Assembly (NCBI GenBank): GCA_021323655.1
Contig: JAJPKO010000058.1
Location: 1 to 64,000, forward strand
Direction of reading: 5' to 3'
DNA length: 64,000 nt
Source of the DNA: Acidobacteriaceae bacterium
GTDB taxonomy: Bacteria; Acidobacteriota; Terriglobia; Terriglobales; Acidobacteriaceae
This document shows positions 18,247 to 26,706 of this stretch, piece after piece. The position numbers and the translations under genes are program-made. The notes beneath the pieces were generated by a model, which was not told the origin of the DNA, did no database searches, and saw only the letters and a program-made list of their open reading frames with translations. Every line of letters starts with the position of its first letter. Within the stretch, counting starts at the first letter, position 1.

Positions 18247-19623
18247 TCAGGAAGACTCGCTGAAGTCAATCATCTTTGGTGTTGTCCGGAAGCATCGGGT
18301 GGTAGCGGCGAGATAAACTGCCCCGATTAGGAACCAGATACCGCCGACGATCTTCGCCAGTATGTTGAGGTTCCACCAGATGGAAGCGCAGAATGCGAAT
18401 CCGATAAGAGGAACGACAATGTCGGCCAGGATTCGCCGCTGCCCGCCTTTATGCATCAGAGCGAAATGCCAGAAAGCGGAAAGATTGACTCCCATGAAGG
18501 CAAGAAACGCGCCGAAGTTCAGGAGTTCTCCTGCATGTTCATACGCGTTTCCGAGATAGTTGAGGCCAATGGCGCCGACGTAGGCAATGGCGCTCACGAT
18601 CAGAATGTTGTACGTCGGCGTGTTCGTCTCGCGATGAATATGGGCAAAGATTCTGCGCGGTAAAACGCCGTCACGGCCCATGCCGAAGAGCAAACGAGCA
18701 GCGCCGAGTCCACCGGTGAGTGCACTGCCCAGAGCTGCCAGGATCAGAACCACGCCCATGGCCTGAAAGAGAAATGATCCGCCGACACGCCGGCAGACGT
18801 CCATGAATGCCGTTTCAAGGTTTGGGAAGGTGTGCCAGTTCGGCCAGACCCGCTGGCCCAGGTAAACCTCGGCGCCGCTAAGGATTCCGGTAAAAATACA
18901 GACGAGGACGGTGGCGAGCAGCACGTTGCGTCGAGGGTTTTCTACATCTTCCGAGAGTGTGGTAATGCCATCGAAACCAATGTAGGTGAGTGCTGCGAAT
19001 GACGTGGCCCCCCAGATGAGGTGTGTGTTGAAGGTGTTGGGGTTGTAAAACGGCTGGATGGAGAAGAGTCCGAACCAGTGTTCCAGGTGAAACAGATAAC
19101 GAACGGCGGCATAGAAGAAAATGGCAATGACCACGCACATCGCAGAGAGCAGCACTTTGTTAGCGCGCGCGGAGGATTTGATGCCGATGAGGTTGAGAGC
19201 TGTGATCAGGGCCACAACGACTAGCGCGGTAATGGCATAAGGAAGGCGGGTAATGTATCGGCTCTGGAGGGCTGCGGATATCCAGATGACATTCAGGAGC
19301 GGCTGAAGAATGTAATCAAGGAGCATCGCCCAGCCGACAAGAAAGCCAAGATGCGGATTGATGGTTCTGCCCACATATGTGTATGCGGAACCAGCGGAAG
19401 GGTAGACTGCCGCCATGCGTCCATAGCTGATTGCGGTCACGACCATAGCGAGCATGGCGATGAGGATAGTGGTTACGGAATGTCCATTGGAAAGCTTTTG
19501 TGCGACCCCGAACAGCGGAATGGGTGCGGTGGGCTGAATCAGCACCATGCCGTAGAAGATGAGATCCCACAGCGTGAGCACCTTGCGCAGCCTGATGTCG
19601 ATCCCGCATTGCACTTCCGGCAT
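18247..19623 (-). CDS. APC-superfamily amino-acid/amine permease
   Basis: About 458 residues with 12 predicted membrane helices and the APC fold. The first helix region reads LTLWDLIFYGMVLIQPTAPI, helix 2 contains YGRMAAVYPSAGSAYTYV (the conserved G-YPSAGS-Y), and helix 6 contains FAALTYIGFDGITTLSEDVENPRRN (F-GFD---T-SEE--NP). LLFGMGRDGVLPRRIF is also standard. It should be an inner-membrane secondary transporter for amino acids or related amines. ATG 19623 (MPEVQCGID) is preceded by GGAG; another ATG eight codons upstream lacks one. It is the only apparently intact gene in a run of degraded genes (17.6-21.7 kb), flanked by a broken enolase-superfamily gene and a deleted Gfo/Idh gene. Confidence 0.88.
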   Translation of the reverse strand: MPEVQCGIDIRLRKVLTLWDLIFYGMVLIQPTAPIPLFGVAQKLSNGHSVTTILIAMLAMVVTAISYGRMAAVYPSAGSAYTYVGRTINPHLGFLVGWAMLLDYILQPLLNVIWISAALQSRYITRLPYAITALVVVALITALNLIGIKSSARANKVLLSAMCVVIAIFFYAAVRYLFHLEHWFGLFSIQPFYNPNTFNTHLIWGATSFAALTYIGFDGITTLSEDVENPRRNVLLATVLVCIFTGILSGAEVYLGQRVWPNWHTFPNLETAFMDVCRRVGGSFLFQAMGVVLILAALGSALTGGLGAARLLFGMGRDGVLPRRIFAHIHRETNTPTYNILIVSAIAYVGAIGLNYLGNAYEHAGELLNFGAFLAFMGVNLSAFWHFALMHKGGQRRILADIVVPLIGFAFCASIWWNLNILAKIVGGIWFLIGAVYLAATTRCFRTTPKMIDFSESS

Positions 19624-19674
19624 AACTAGCCTTGCTCCTGCAACCATAAGGGAATGGAGCTCCCGAGGTTTACT

Positions 19675-19974
19675 TCAACTCGCGCGGCCCGTGTCGATCC
19701 ACCTCTGGTCGGCGTTGGAAGCGGCGACCGCTTCCAGTAGTCGCTGTACTTCAACAATGGACCCGTTGAGCCAGATGGCAAGCTCAAGAGAGTGCGAGAG
19801 CTGGTTCCCCATGACTCCTGAACCGGCCTCGCCGGGGTTGAATCTCCAGGCCGCTTCGCCTGCGGTCCTGCCACAGCTTTGCAGATACAGCACGCGAAGG
19901 GTTGTAGCTTCGGTCCTACCTGAGGAGCCAAATCCTTCCAAGCATTTCAGTATTTCTTCTTCAAAGCTCCGCAC
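19675..19974 (-). pseudogene. Internally deleted Gfo/Idh/MocA oxidoreductase relic
   Basis: The 99-codon frame contains YLQSCGRTAGEAAWRFNP then GEAGSGVMGNQLSHSLELAI and WLNGSI, which match the middle of the intact Gfo/Idh protein encoded at 43124-44251 (YLQSWGRSPNDPGAWRF, EEAGSGASGDLLSHSLDLA, TWLNGPV). It then jumps directly to VQRLLEAVAASNADQRWIDT, which matches that protein's last 40 residues (TQRLLEAVAESGSRRLWVDV). About 165 codons between the two blocks are missing, as is the whole Rossmann domain. The gene is dead. It shows that a relative of the 43-kb enzyme once sat beside the APC permease, 51 bases upstream of its start. Confidence 0.75.
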
Positions 19975-20114
19975 TCCCCGCCAGCAGATCGAGATCGACG
20001 CTGGAGGTCGATGGCTGCGCAGATGCCTTCGCAGCGATCATCAGCGGCGCAGAGCAGCCCCAACCCGCCCAGGAACAAAAGATCGCTGGCAGCCGCACCT
20101 CAGTTCACTAGACG

Positions 20115-20214
20115 TTGACCGCTGCTTCCACACGAAACTGGTTCCTTATCAAAGTCCGTGGAGCCTCAGGTGAACTGCTGCTGCTCGGCAACCCGATCTA
20201 CGTGAACTGGACCT
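20115..20214 (+). pseudogene. Possible C-terminal relic of a secreted metallohydrolase
   Basis: The short stretch RNWFLIKVRGASGELLLLGN followed by PIYVNW resembles the last residues of PHP/CehA-type secreted metallohydrolases, which commonly end in V-RD--G-LL--TNPIYV. Nothing upstream (19975-20110) continues the similarity. If genuine it is another fragment in the decay zone; chance cannot be ruled out. Confidence 0.25.
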
Positions 20215-21662
20215 CGCCGGCAGGCGAGCAATCACGAACAGCATCCTTAATCCTTAGGCTCGGTTTTCCTTCGAAATCGGATCCCCCCGAACCGCCAGAT
20301 TCACTTCCAAGAAGTCTGACCTCATCCCCCGGCCCCTTCATCTCCTCTGCGATATGTGCCGGAGTCGAGTCATGCAAAGGCCAGTGAAAGTAGAGGTCTT
20401 TGATAATCCTCTTCGCAATCAATCGCGCCGCGCCAAGGGCGCTGGCCTCGCCACCAAGCTTAGAAACCATTAGCTGAACGTCATTCGCCGAGCTTTCCAA
20501 CGACCTCTGCTTGATGATCCTGCGCAGAGGATCGGAAACCAACTCCGGAATCTCCCGGAAAAGCGCCCCCCCCGAAGATCACGACGCTCGGATTCAGCAG
20601 GTTGATCAGGTTGGCCAATCCGATTCCGATGTAAGAAGCGGACCTCTGCAACACCCTGTACGCCAGGCTATCGTCCTCCCTCGCAGCCTGTGCGATCAAC
20701 TCGATGCTGACCTTCTCGAGATCATCGCCAATCGCCTCACGAATCCTGGAGTCCGTACCCTGCTCCATTGCGGACCGTACATTTTGAATAATCGCGGCGC
20801 ACGAAGCTACTGTTTGAAGGCAGCCGGTGTTTCCGCAGGAGCACAATGAGCCGTTTTCGTTCACAGTGATGTGCCCGAACTCGCCGGCCCGGCCGCCAGC
20901 CCCCTCATAGATCCTGCCATCGAGGAAGATTCCAGCCCCAACGCCCATTCCCACATCGATGTACAGAAAATTGTTCAGATCTCGTGCCGCCCCGAAGCAT
21001 TTCTCCGCAATCGTCGATGTCCGGACACTGTCTTCAACCAGGCACGGAAGATCGAACTCCTTCTCGAACAGCTCGCGCAGCGGCACGTTCTTCCACTCCG
21101 CCATCTGGCCCGGTCGTGGATAGGAAAGAACTACTCCTGTCTTGCTATCGATCACACCGGAGTGCGCAATCCCGATGCCCTTGATCAATCTTCGTGGAAT
21201 GTTGGATCCTCCTATCGACTCATGGATGCTGAGAAACGTCTTCTCTAACACCCGCTCGCGGCCAGCGTTTAACTCCGTTCGCGACCGTGACTCGTAGACG
21301 AGCTTCCCATTGATATCGGTAATAACAATGCGCAAAAAGAAAGACCCAAGATCGACGCCGACAAGATAGCCCGCATCGCCACGAACCTGCAGCGGTATCG
21401 GCTTACGACCTAAACTGGGCCCCGTCTGCTCAGCCTCAATGGCGGCATCCTTCTTCTGTGTCGTCGGGGCTGACTCGACCACCATCCCTTTCTTGATCAG
21501 CTGCTGAACAATCGCCGTGATCAATGACGGACTCAAGGTGGCCTGTTTTGCCAACTCCAATCTCGAGCTATTAATTTTAGAATGTATTAATTGCAGAATT
21601 CCAAGCTCGCGCTGCTCGAGTTTTTTCAGGTCCTCGCGTTCACGCCTTGCTGTTTTGCTCAT
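20198..21662 (-). pseudogene. ROK-family transcriptional regulator interrupted by a frameshift at G8
   Basis: From ATG 21662 the frame encodes an N-terminal helix-turn-helix (RELGILQLIHSKINSSRLEL, AKQATLSPSLITAIVQQLIK) and then a ROK domain (YLVGVDLGSFFLRIVITDIN, GIGIAHSGVIDSKTG, GEFGHITVNENG, CSCGNTGCLQTVAS). At NPSVVIFGGG it meets eight consecutive G (reverse complement of 20566-20573) and goes out of frame. Dropping one G restores IFGGALFREIPELVSDPLRR and a normal ROK C-terminus in the next frame, down to the stop at 20198. The last 60 residues (EMKGPGDEVRLLGSE onward) look like a non-homologous tail. Intact members bind sugars and repress catabolic genes. It is divergent from the esterase gene at 21736. 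Sequencing error at the homopolymer is a real alternative. Confidence 0.75.
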
Positions 21663-21735
21663 AATCGCTATTTTAGTATTATGTTAAGGGGTTACGGCCT
21701 GAAGTCGAGGCTTTTATTTTAGATTTGATGACCAG

Positions 21736-23871
21736 TTGATAAATTTCTTCTACGCAGATCGAGGTCCAGTCTTGCGAAGGGGTCCCTCTCCATGGCTACT
21801 CTTCAATGCAATTCGCCGACCTGGTTTTCGGCCGCCTCTCGTTGTCATTCTGGCCTGCCTCGCCACCACTCCCTCCGCGCTGAGCCAATCCATTCCGCAG
21901 GATAGTTTCCTGGCCTGGATGAATTCCATCGCTCAGCAAGATTTGCACCAGCGTGCGCAGGTGGTTCGCAGCATCCGTACCATCGGCGAAGCAGAACAGC
22001 GCAGGCGCTTCGTGCGCCAGCAGCTGCTCCATGACCTCGGCGGGTTCCCGGACCATCGCGCCCCGTTGAACGCAAAGTGCACTGCTACCATCCAGGCCGG
22101 CTCCTACACCATTGAGAAAGTGATCTACGAATCTCTGCCCGGCTTCTACATCACGGCAAATCTTTACCGGCCGAACGAACCCGGCCGCTATCCTGCGGTA
22201 CTTCTGCAGACCGGCCACACGCAGGAAGGAAAAGCGGGAGATCAGCGCATCGCGGCGAACCTTGCCATGAAGGGTTTTGTCGCGCTCAGCTTCGATCCCA
22301 TCGGCCAGGGCGAGCGCGAGCAGACCTACAGCCGCCAGTTGGACGACGCGTTAGCCGGTTGGTCCGTACCCGAGCACATCGAACTCAACGCCCAGTCGCG
22401 GCTCATCGGCCACGGCCTCGCGCGCTATTTCATCTGGGATGCGATGCGTTCGCTCGACTATCTCTCGAGTCGGCCCGACGTCGACGCCTCACGCATCGGT
22501 ACCTCCGGATGCTCCGGCGGTGGCGCGCTCGCAATGTTTCTTGGCGCGCTCGATCCGCGCGTTAAGGTTGTGGTCTCCAGCTGTTTCCCCAGCTCCTACC
22601 AGACCCTGTTTCCTCTCCCCGGCGCTCACGCGGAGATGACCTTCCCGCACTTCCTGGCGAGCGATCTGGATACCGCCGATTTCCTCGAACTCGCCGCTCC
22701 CAAGCCCTGGTTGCTGCAATCCAATGCGGCCGATCAATACGGCTTCGGCCCTGAGGGTGTCGAACTTGTCTATCGCGAGGCCCAGGACTGGTACGATCTT
22801 TACGGCGCGCGCGGCAACCTAGGCCTTGTCATTACGCCCGGCCCGCACGGAATGCCCCTCCAAAGCCGAGAGGCTCTCTACCGCTGGATGATCCAATGGC
22901 TGAAGAACGGGCAAGGCGATTTCCACGAGCAGCCGGTGACAATGTTTCCCGAAACCAGCCTGCTCGTTACCCCGTCCGGACACGTAGAAGATCTCCCTGG
23001 CAGCCGCAAACTCCACCAGCTTTTCCTCAAAGACCTGCACGCGCGAGAAACTTCCGGTTCCATTCCCGATCTCTTATCCGAATTTAAGGCACTGCAGATC
23101 CCAACCGGCGAATCGGGGCCACGCGTCAAAATACGAAACTCGACCAACACTCCATTCGGTTCGCGGCAGCAACTCGAATTTGAAAGCGAGCCCGGAATCT
23201 GGATCGAGGCCGCGCTCTACACGCCGAGTTCGCCGGGCCGCCATTCCGCCGTTGTCCTTGTGCAGCACGACGAAGAGTTAAAGAGCATGCCGCCGGCGAC
23301 ATTAGCCGAAAAATTGGCTTCGATCGGCCAGGTCGTTCTTTTGCTCGAACCTCGATCCTCCCGATTCAAAAACCCCGAAGGACCGGGTACCGGCGATTGG
23401 TTCGACGACCTCCATGCCGATCTGATCGGCCGCAATCTCCCCGCCATGCGCGCTCACGATATCCTCCGCGGCGTCGACCTACTGAGCGCCCGCCCTGATG
23501 TCGATCCTCATGCGATTCGCGGCGCGGCGCAAGGCGTCGCCGGCATCTGGCTTCTGCTCGCCGCCGCCTCCGACCCCCGCCTGACAACCATCTGGCTCGA
23601 CAGGACTCCTTCCAGCCTGCGAGCGGCACTCGACATCTCCATGCCCGCCCGCCTGCCGGATGCAGTGATTCCGGGCTTCATTCTCCGTTGGGACCTGCAG
23701 GATCTAGTGAAGGCAATCGAACCGCGACGCGTTTTCTGGACGGACCCTGTCAACTGGAGGCAGCACGTCGTCGCGCTGGGCCCGCCGTTTCGCTATCGCT
23801 ACGTCGTAGGAGAGATAACGGATGAAAAGGAGGCGCAGGATGATGCTTTCATTCGCGAGTTCCTCAAATAA
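21736..23871 (+). CDS. Secreted two-domain alpha/beta-hydrolase (acetylxylan-esterase-like)
   Basis: About 711 residues, with a signal peptide ending near residue 52 (PPLVVILACLATTPSALSQS). The first hydrolase domain (about 60-400) is complete: YITANLYRPN, VALSFDPIGQGERE, the nucleophile elbow RIGTSGCSGGGALAM (Ser in GCSGG) and the His in TPGPHGMP. A second domain (about 430-711) repeats the fold (IWIEAALYTPSSPG, HDILRGVDLLSARPDVD), but its elbow reads IRGAAQGVAG, so the Ser is replaced and it is probably non-catalytic. It likely removes acetyl or other esters from plant polysaccharide in the periplasm. The start is uncertain: TTG 21736 is the earliest possible, and TTG 21772 also keeps the signal peptide. 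The HAD gene follows after 212 bases. Confidence 0.8.
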   Translation: MINFFYADRGPVLRRGPSPWLLFNAIRRPGFRPPLVVILACLATTPSALSQSIPQDSFLAWMNSIAQQDLHQRAQVVRSIRTIGEAEQRRRFVRQQLLHDLGGFPDHRAPLNAKCTATIQAGSYTIEKVIYESLPGFYITANLYRPNEPGRYPAVLLQTGHTQEGKAGDQRIAANLAMKGFVALSFDPIGQGEREQTYSRQLDDALAGWSVPEHIELNAQSRLIGHGLARYFIWDAMRSLDYLSSRPDVDASRIGTSGCSGGGALAMFLGALDPRVKVVVSSCFPSSYQTLFPLPGAHAEMTFPHFLASDLDTADFLELAAPKPWLLQSNAADQYGFGPEGVELVYREAQDWYDLYGARGNLGLVITPGPHGMPLQSREALYRWMIQWLKNGQGDFHEQPVTMFPETSLLVTPSGHVEDLPGSRKLHQLFLKDLHARETSGSIPDLLSEFKALQIPTGESGPRVKIRNSTNTPFGSRQQLEFESEPGIWIEAALYTPSSPGRHSAVVLVQHDEELKSMPPATLAEKLASIGQVVLLLEPRSSRFKNPEGPGTGDWFDDLHADLIGRNLPAMRAHDILRGVDLLSARPDVDPHAIRGAAQGVAGIWLLLAAASDPRLTTIWLDRTPSSLRAALDISMPARLPDAVIPGFILRWDLQDLVKAIEPRRVFWTDPVNWRQHVVALGPPFRYRYVVGEITDEKEAQDDAFIREFLK

Positions 23872-24083
23872 GTTTGGGTGTCCGTAATGGCGAGCATCTT
23901 CGCTCCCTGCAAAATCGGCGTCGAGCTCTCATCCCTCCACACGATGAGACCGGTTCGCGCGGCTTGCCTTTCTGCGGGCGAACTGGATCGCACGGGCCTC
24001 CTAGATTGCACCGCGCACCAGGACGGCTGCGGTTCTCTGGGCCCACGTGAATTCGGCAAATCTGCGCGACAGGATGGCTTACG

Positions 24084-24689
24084 ATGAGCAATCTGCCGGA
24101 AGCGCTTATCTTCGATTACGACGGCGTGCTCGCCGATACCGAACCGCTGCACTGGAAGTCCTGGGCGGCCCTGCTGTCGCGCTATGGCATTCAGCTTGGC
24201 TGGGATGAATACTGCCGCATCGGGCAAGGCGCCATTGATAGAAAAATTTTCGAGCACTTCCGCACGCGGATGCCGCTCACGGATGCAGAAGCCTTTGAAC
24301 TTCAGAACCGCGAGCGGAAACGCGTCGTGCTCGATCTCTCGTTAAAGCAGAACCCCATCGCGCAAGAGACCGTCGCATTGTTGCAGTCGCTCCAGGGCTA
24401 CCGACTTGGTCTCGTGACAAGCTCAGAACGAACCGAAGTCGAACCTGTTTTGCGCGCCGCCCGAATCTTCGAGAGGTTTGATGCAATGGTCTTTGGAGGT
24501 GAGGCCGCATCGCCCAAGCCATCGCCTGCTCCATACCTTCTCCTTGCCGATCGGCTCGGCGTAAAGACCGGAACCGCTTTTGAAGATTCCGAGCCCGGCC
24601 TCGCAAGCGCGAACGCTGCCGGCTTTCGAACCGTCAAAGTCGATTGGCCGGGCGACCTCGCGCAGATCGTCAGACGAACGCTGAAGTGA
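24084..24689 (+). CDS. HAD-superfamily phosphatase/phosphomutase (beta-phosphoglucomutase-like)
   Basis: 201 residues, cytoplasmic. All four HAD motifs are present: EALIFDYDGVLADTEPLH (nucleophile Asp and general-acid Asp, motif I), GLVTSSERTEV (motif II), GGEAASPKPSPAPYLLLADR (Lys, motif III) and GTAFEDSEPGLASANAAG (motif IV). A helical cap between motifs I and II fits the beta-phosphoglucomutase/phosphoglycolate phosphatase subgroup. The EPLHW-SW region and KPSPAPYL are most like sugar-phosphate phosphatases. An AGGA sequence nine bases before the ATG is the likely ribosome site. Downstream of the secreted esterase it could handle a sugar phosphate from the same substrate, but the 212-base gap leaves co-transcription uncertain. 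Confidence 0.87.
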   Translation: MSNLPEALIFDYDGVLADTEPLHWKSWAALLSRYGIQLGWDEYCRIGQGAIDRKIFEHFRTRMPLTDAEAFELQNRERKRVVLDLSLKQNPIAQETVALLQSLQGYRLGLVTSSERTEVEPVLRAARIFERFDAMVFGGEAASPKPSPAPYLLLADRLGVKTGTAFEDSEPGLASANAAGFRTVKVDWPGDLAQIVRRTLK

Positions 24690-24788
24690 ATCGGCGCTTT
24701 GCGGGACCGGCAGTCTTCTCCTCTGGTGTTGGGGGCCTCGTTGCACCTGTTGGCAACCGACTGAAGCGTCCGGCGCGGACATCATCGT

Positions 24789-25565
24789 TCATAGCTCCGG
24801 CAGAAGCACTCGGGCATTCCCTTCCAGCAGGGCCGCCCTCCCGTCCTGCGCAAGACCGGCAGACTTGACCTTCAACAGTGCAGCCTCAAAATAGAAGAAG
24901 GGATAGGAGGAGCCAAACATCACCTGCGTCGGCGAAAACGATCGGATCAGATCGGCAAGCCCTTCTATGCCCTCAACCCTTGCCATATCGCAATACACTC
25001 GCCCCTCCCGCGCGAGTTCCCGCAAGCCACGAGATTCGTCCCCGTCCCAGCCCCCTCCATTCAGCAGAACCAGTTTCAGGTCCGGCACACGCCGCACAAT
25101 CTCCGCCAGCGGAGCAGGATCCACTGGCGGCACCCGCATCAGCGGAAACTGCGTCCGCTCGTCTTCCATGCAAAAGACAATCTGCACCATCAGCCGGCGG
25201 GCGGCGGCCCTGGAGAAAAGATCCGCGACCACCGGATCTGCCAGCGTATATCCGTGATAGTTCGGATACAGGCGAATACCCCTCATGCGATGGACTTCGT
25301 GGCACCGCCGCAGGTCCCCCGGCCAGTCCGGAAACTTCGGATTCACACAGCCAAACGGAACAAGGAAATCCGGGCAATGATGGCTGCATGCATCCGCCAG
25401 CCGCGAATTGACGCCTGCCACGTCCCTGCACAACAGGGCCTCGAAGCTTCCTGCCCATGCTTGTCTCACGCCTTTCTCTTTCAGGCGCCGCACCAGCTCT
25501 GCGGGGTCATCGCCTGCCAAGCGGCGGAACGGCCAGTGAAAGAGATGGACATTCGTATCGATCAA
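24789..25565 (-). CDS. Amidohydrolase-family protein lacking the metal ligands (probable pseudoenzyme)
   Basis: 258 residues with the fold of ACMSD-like Amidohydrolase_2 proteins, but the metal-binding positions are degraded. The first-strand HxH is NVH (MIDTNVHLFHW). The strand-5 His is absent (LMVQIVFCMEDE), and so is the strand-6 His (LKLVLLNGGGWDG). The final Asp of FGSD is Ser (VMFGSSYPFFYF). The fold is otherwise well preserved (GIRLYPNYHGYTL, VYCDMARVEGI, LLEGNARVLLPEL), so the gene seems maintained. No signal peptide is visible. Its start overlaps by four bases the stop of the next-door amidohydrolase, which keeps every ligand. Translational coupling suggests the two act together, perhaps as a hetero-oligomer with this one as structural or regulatory partner. 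Confidence 0.75.
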   Translation of the reverse strand: MIDTNVHLFHWPFRRLAGDDPAELVRRLKEKGVRQAWAGSFEALLCRDVAGVNSRLADACSHHCPDFLVPFGCVNPKFPDWPGDLRRCHEVHRMRGIRLYPNYHGYTLADPVVADLFSRAAARRLMVQIVFCMEDERTQFPLMRVPPVDPAPLAEIVRRVPDLKLVLLNGGGWDGDESRGLRELAREGRVYCDMARVEGIEGLADLIRSFSPTQVMFGSSYPFFYFEAALLKVKSAGLAQDGRAALLEGNARVLLPEL

Positions 25566-26464
25566 GACGGCAACCCTTTCGCTCGTAACACAGGCGCTAA
25601 CAGACGCCTGAGATTTCCTGCAAGAATCAGCTCCTTCGCTGAATCCGGAATATCGGCGCCAATCACCTTGGCCATCTGCGATGCGAACGTCCTCCCTCCC
25701 GCATCGCTGCCGAAAATGACGCGTTCAGCGCCAAGCTCGCGAACTGCCATCTCGACAAATCCGGACACCGGGTCCGATCCCGCGATCCCCGCATAAACAT
25801 TGGGCGTATCGCGGATCGTGCGAATACCCAGCTCCCAGGTGCCTCCGGTGTGTCCGCAGATAAACTTCCCCTTGGGATGCCGGCGGGCAAGCTCCACCAG
25901 GTCGGCCGGAGAGGATTCATCCCTCCCGTTTCCGCCCGCCGCGATCCATGTGTGTTGCAGAATCGGAGCATTCATCGCAATCGCGCGCTCTACAATCGGG
26001 TCCAGCAAGGGCGAATTGCACCTTACATCCGTCTCCAACTCGCCGACCATCACCATCGGCCCATTCAGCAGGCAGCGATCGAACTCCTGTAGGCTCGACG
26101 CCGTATCCCGCGGGTTCAAATACAACGAACCGTATGCCCGGTCCGGAAAATGCTTTACCGCGCGCATCACATGGTCGTTCTCCTCGCGCACCTGCGCGGG
26201 CGTTGGATACGGCATGTGCTCCCCAAACCCCTGGGACAGGATCAGGCGCTCGATACCCAGCCGATCCATATGCCGAACCAGAACTGCCATGCGTTCCTCG
26301 GCAGTATTGCCGGGCAGCCCCTCCAGGTGGCTGTGGGCGTCCCAAATGCGAAAGTGCTTCCCGATATCCGGCGCCTCCGAAATGCTGTTGCCCATCGCCG
26401 GCAGGCCAGCCGAAAGTGCTCCTGAGACAAAACCTTTGAGGATGGTCCTTCGATCAATAGGCAT
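25562..26464 (-). CDS. Tat-exported amidohydrolase (ACMSD-like TIM barrel)
   Basis: 300 residues. The N-terminus MPIDRRTILKGFVSGALSAG is a twin-arginine signal, so the enzyme is probably folded with its metal in the cytoplasm and exported to the periplasm. Metal ligands are complete: HxH in FRIWDAHSHLEGLPG, His in APILQHTWIAAGG, His in GKFICGHTGGTWE and Asp in VIFGSDAGGRTF. The family hydrolyses or decarboxylates small cyclic, lactone or aromatic acids. The substrate here is unknown. It is the first gene of a two-gene operon with the degenerate relative that overlaps its stop. It lies between an esterase/HAD pair and a TonB receptor, which fits a role in degrading an imported or periplasmic compound. 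Confidence 0.83.
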   Translation of the reverse strand: MPIDRRTILKGFVSGALSAGLPAMGNSISEAPDIGKHFRIWDAHSHLEGLPGNTAEERMAVLVRHMDRLGIERLILSQGFGEHMPYPTPAQVREENDHVMRAVKHFPDRAYGSLYLNPRDTASSLQEFDRCLLNGPMVMVGELETDVRCNSPLLDPIVERAIAMNAPILQHTWIAAGGNGRDESSPADLVELARRHPKGKFICGHTGGTWELGIRTIRDTPNVYAGIAGSDPVSGFVEMAVRELGAERVIFGSDAGGRTFASQMAKVIGADIPDSAKELILAGNLRRLLAPVLRAKGLPS

Positions 26465-26593
26465 CTCTATCCACTCGCTCTACTTCCTTCCGGAGCCTGG
26501 AGAAAACTTAACAGAGATCGGGATCGGCCGATCTTGGGAAGCACCGCAACCCGCGCTGCTTCACCACACGCGCCGGTCAGTTGCCTTCAACCA

Positions 26594-26629
26594 AAGAGGC
26601 ATCCACGATGGTTTGCGTGGATGCCTCTT
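26594..26629 (-). terminator. 14-bp perfect stem downstream of the first TonB receptor gene
   Basis: AAGAGGCATCCACG (26594-26607) pairs exactly with CGTGGATGCCTCTT (26616-26629) around an 8-base loop. It lies about 80 bases after the receptor stop (26707, reverse strand) and in front of the amidohydrolase operon on the same strand. It probably ends the receptor transcript. The U-tract is weak. Confidence 0.6.
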
Positions 26630-26706
26630 GAACAGCGCTGCGAGCTCTGTTGGATTCTCGGCCGGCCCGCCCTTCTTGCTGCAAGCGGTACCGCGCCAAG
26701 GGAAAC

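Noticed and set aside
19975-20110. Possible coding remnants on either strand between the Gfo/Idh relic and the ROK gene
   Set aside because: Short open stretches on both strands look protein-like, but none matches a family convincingly.
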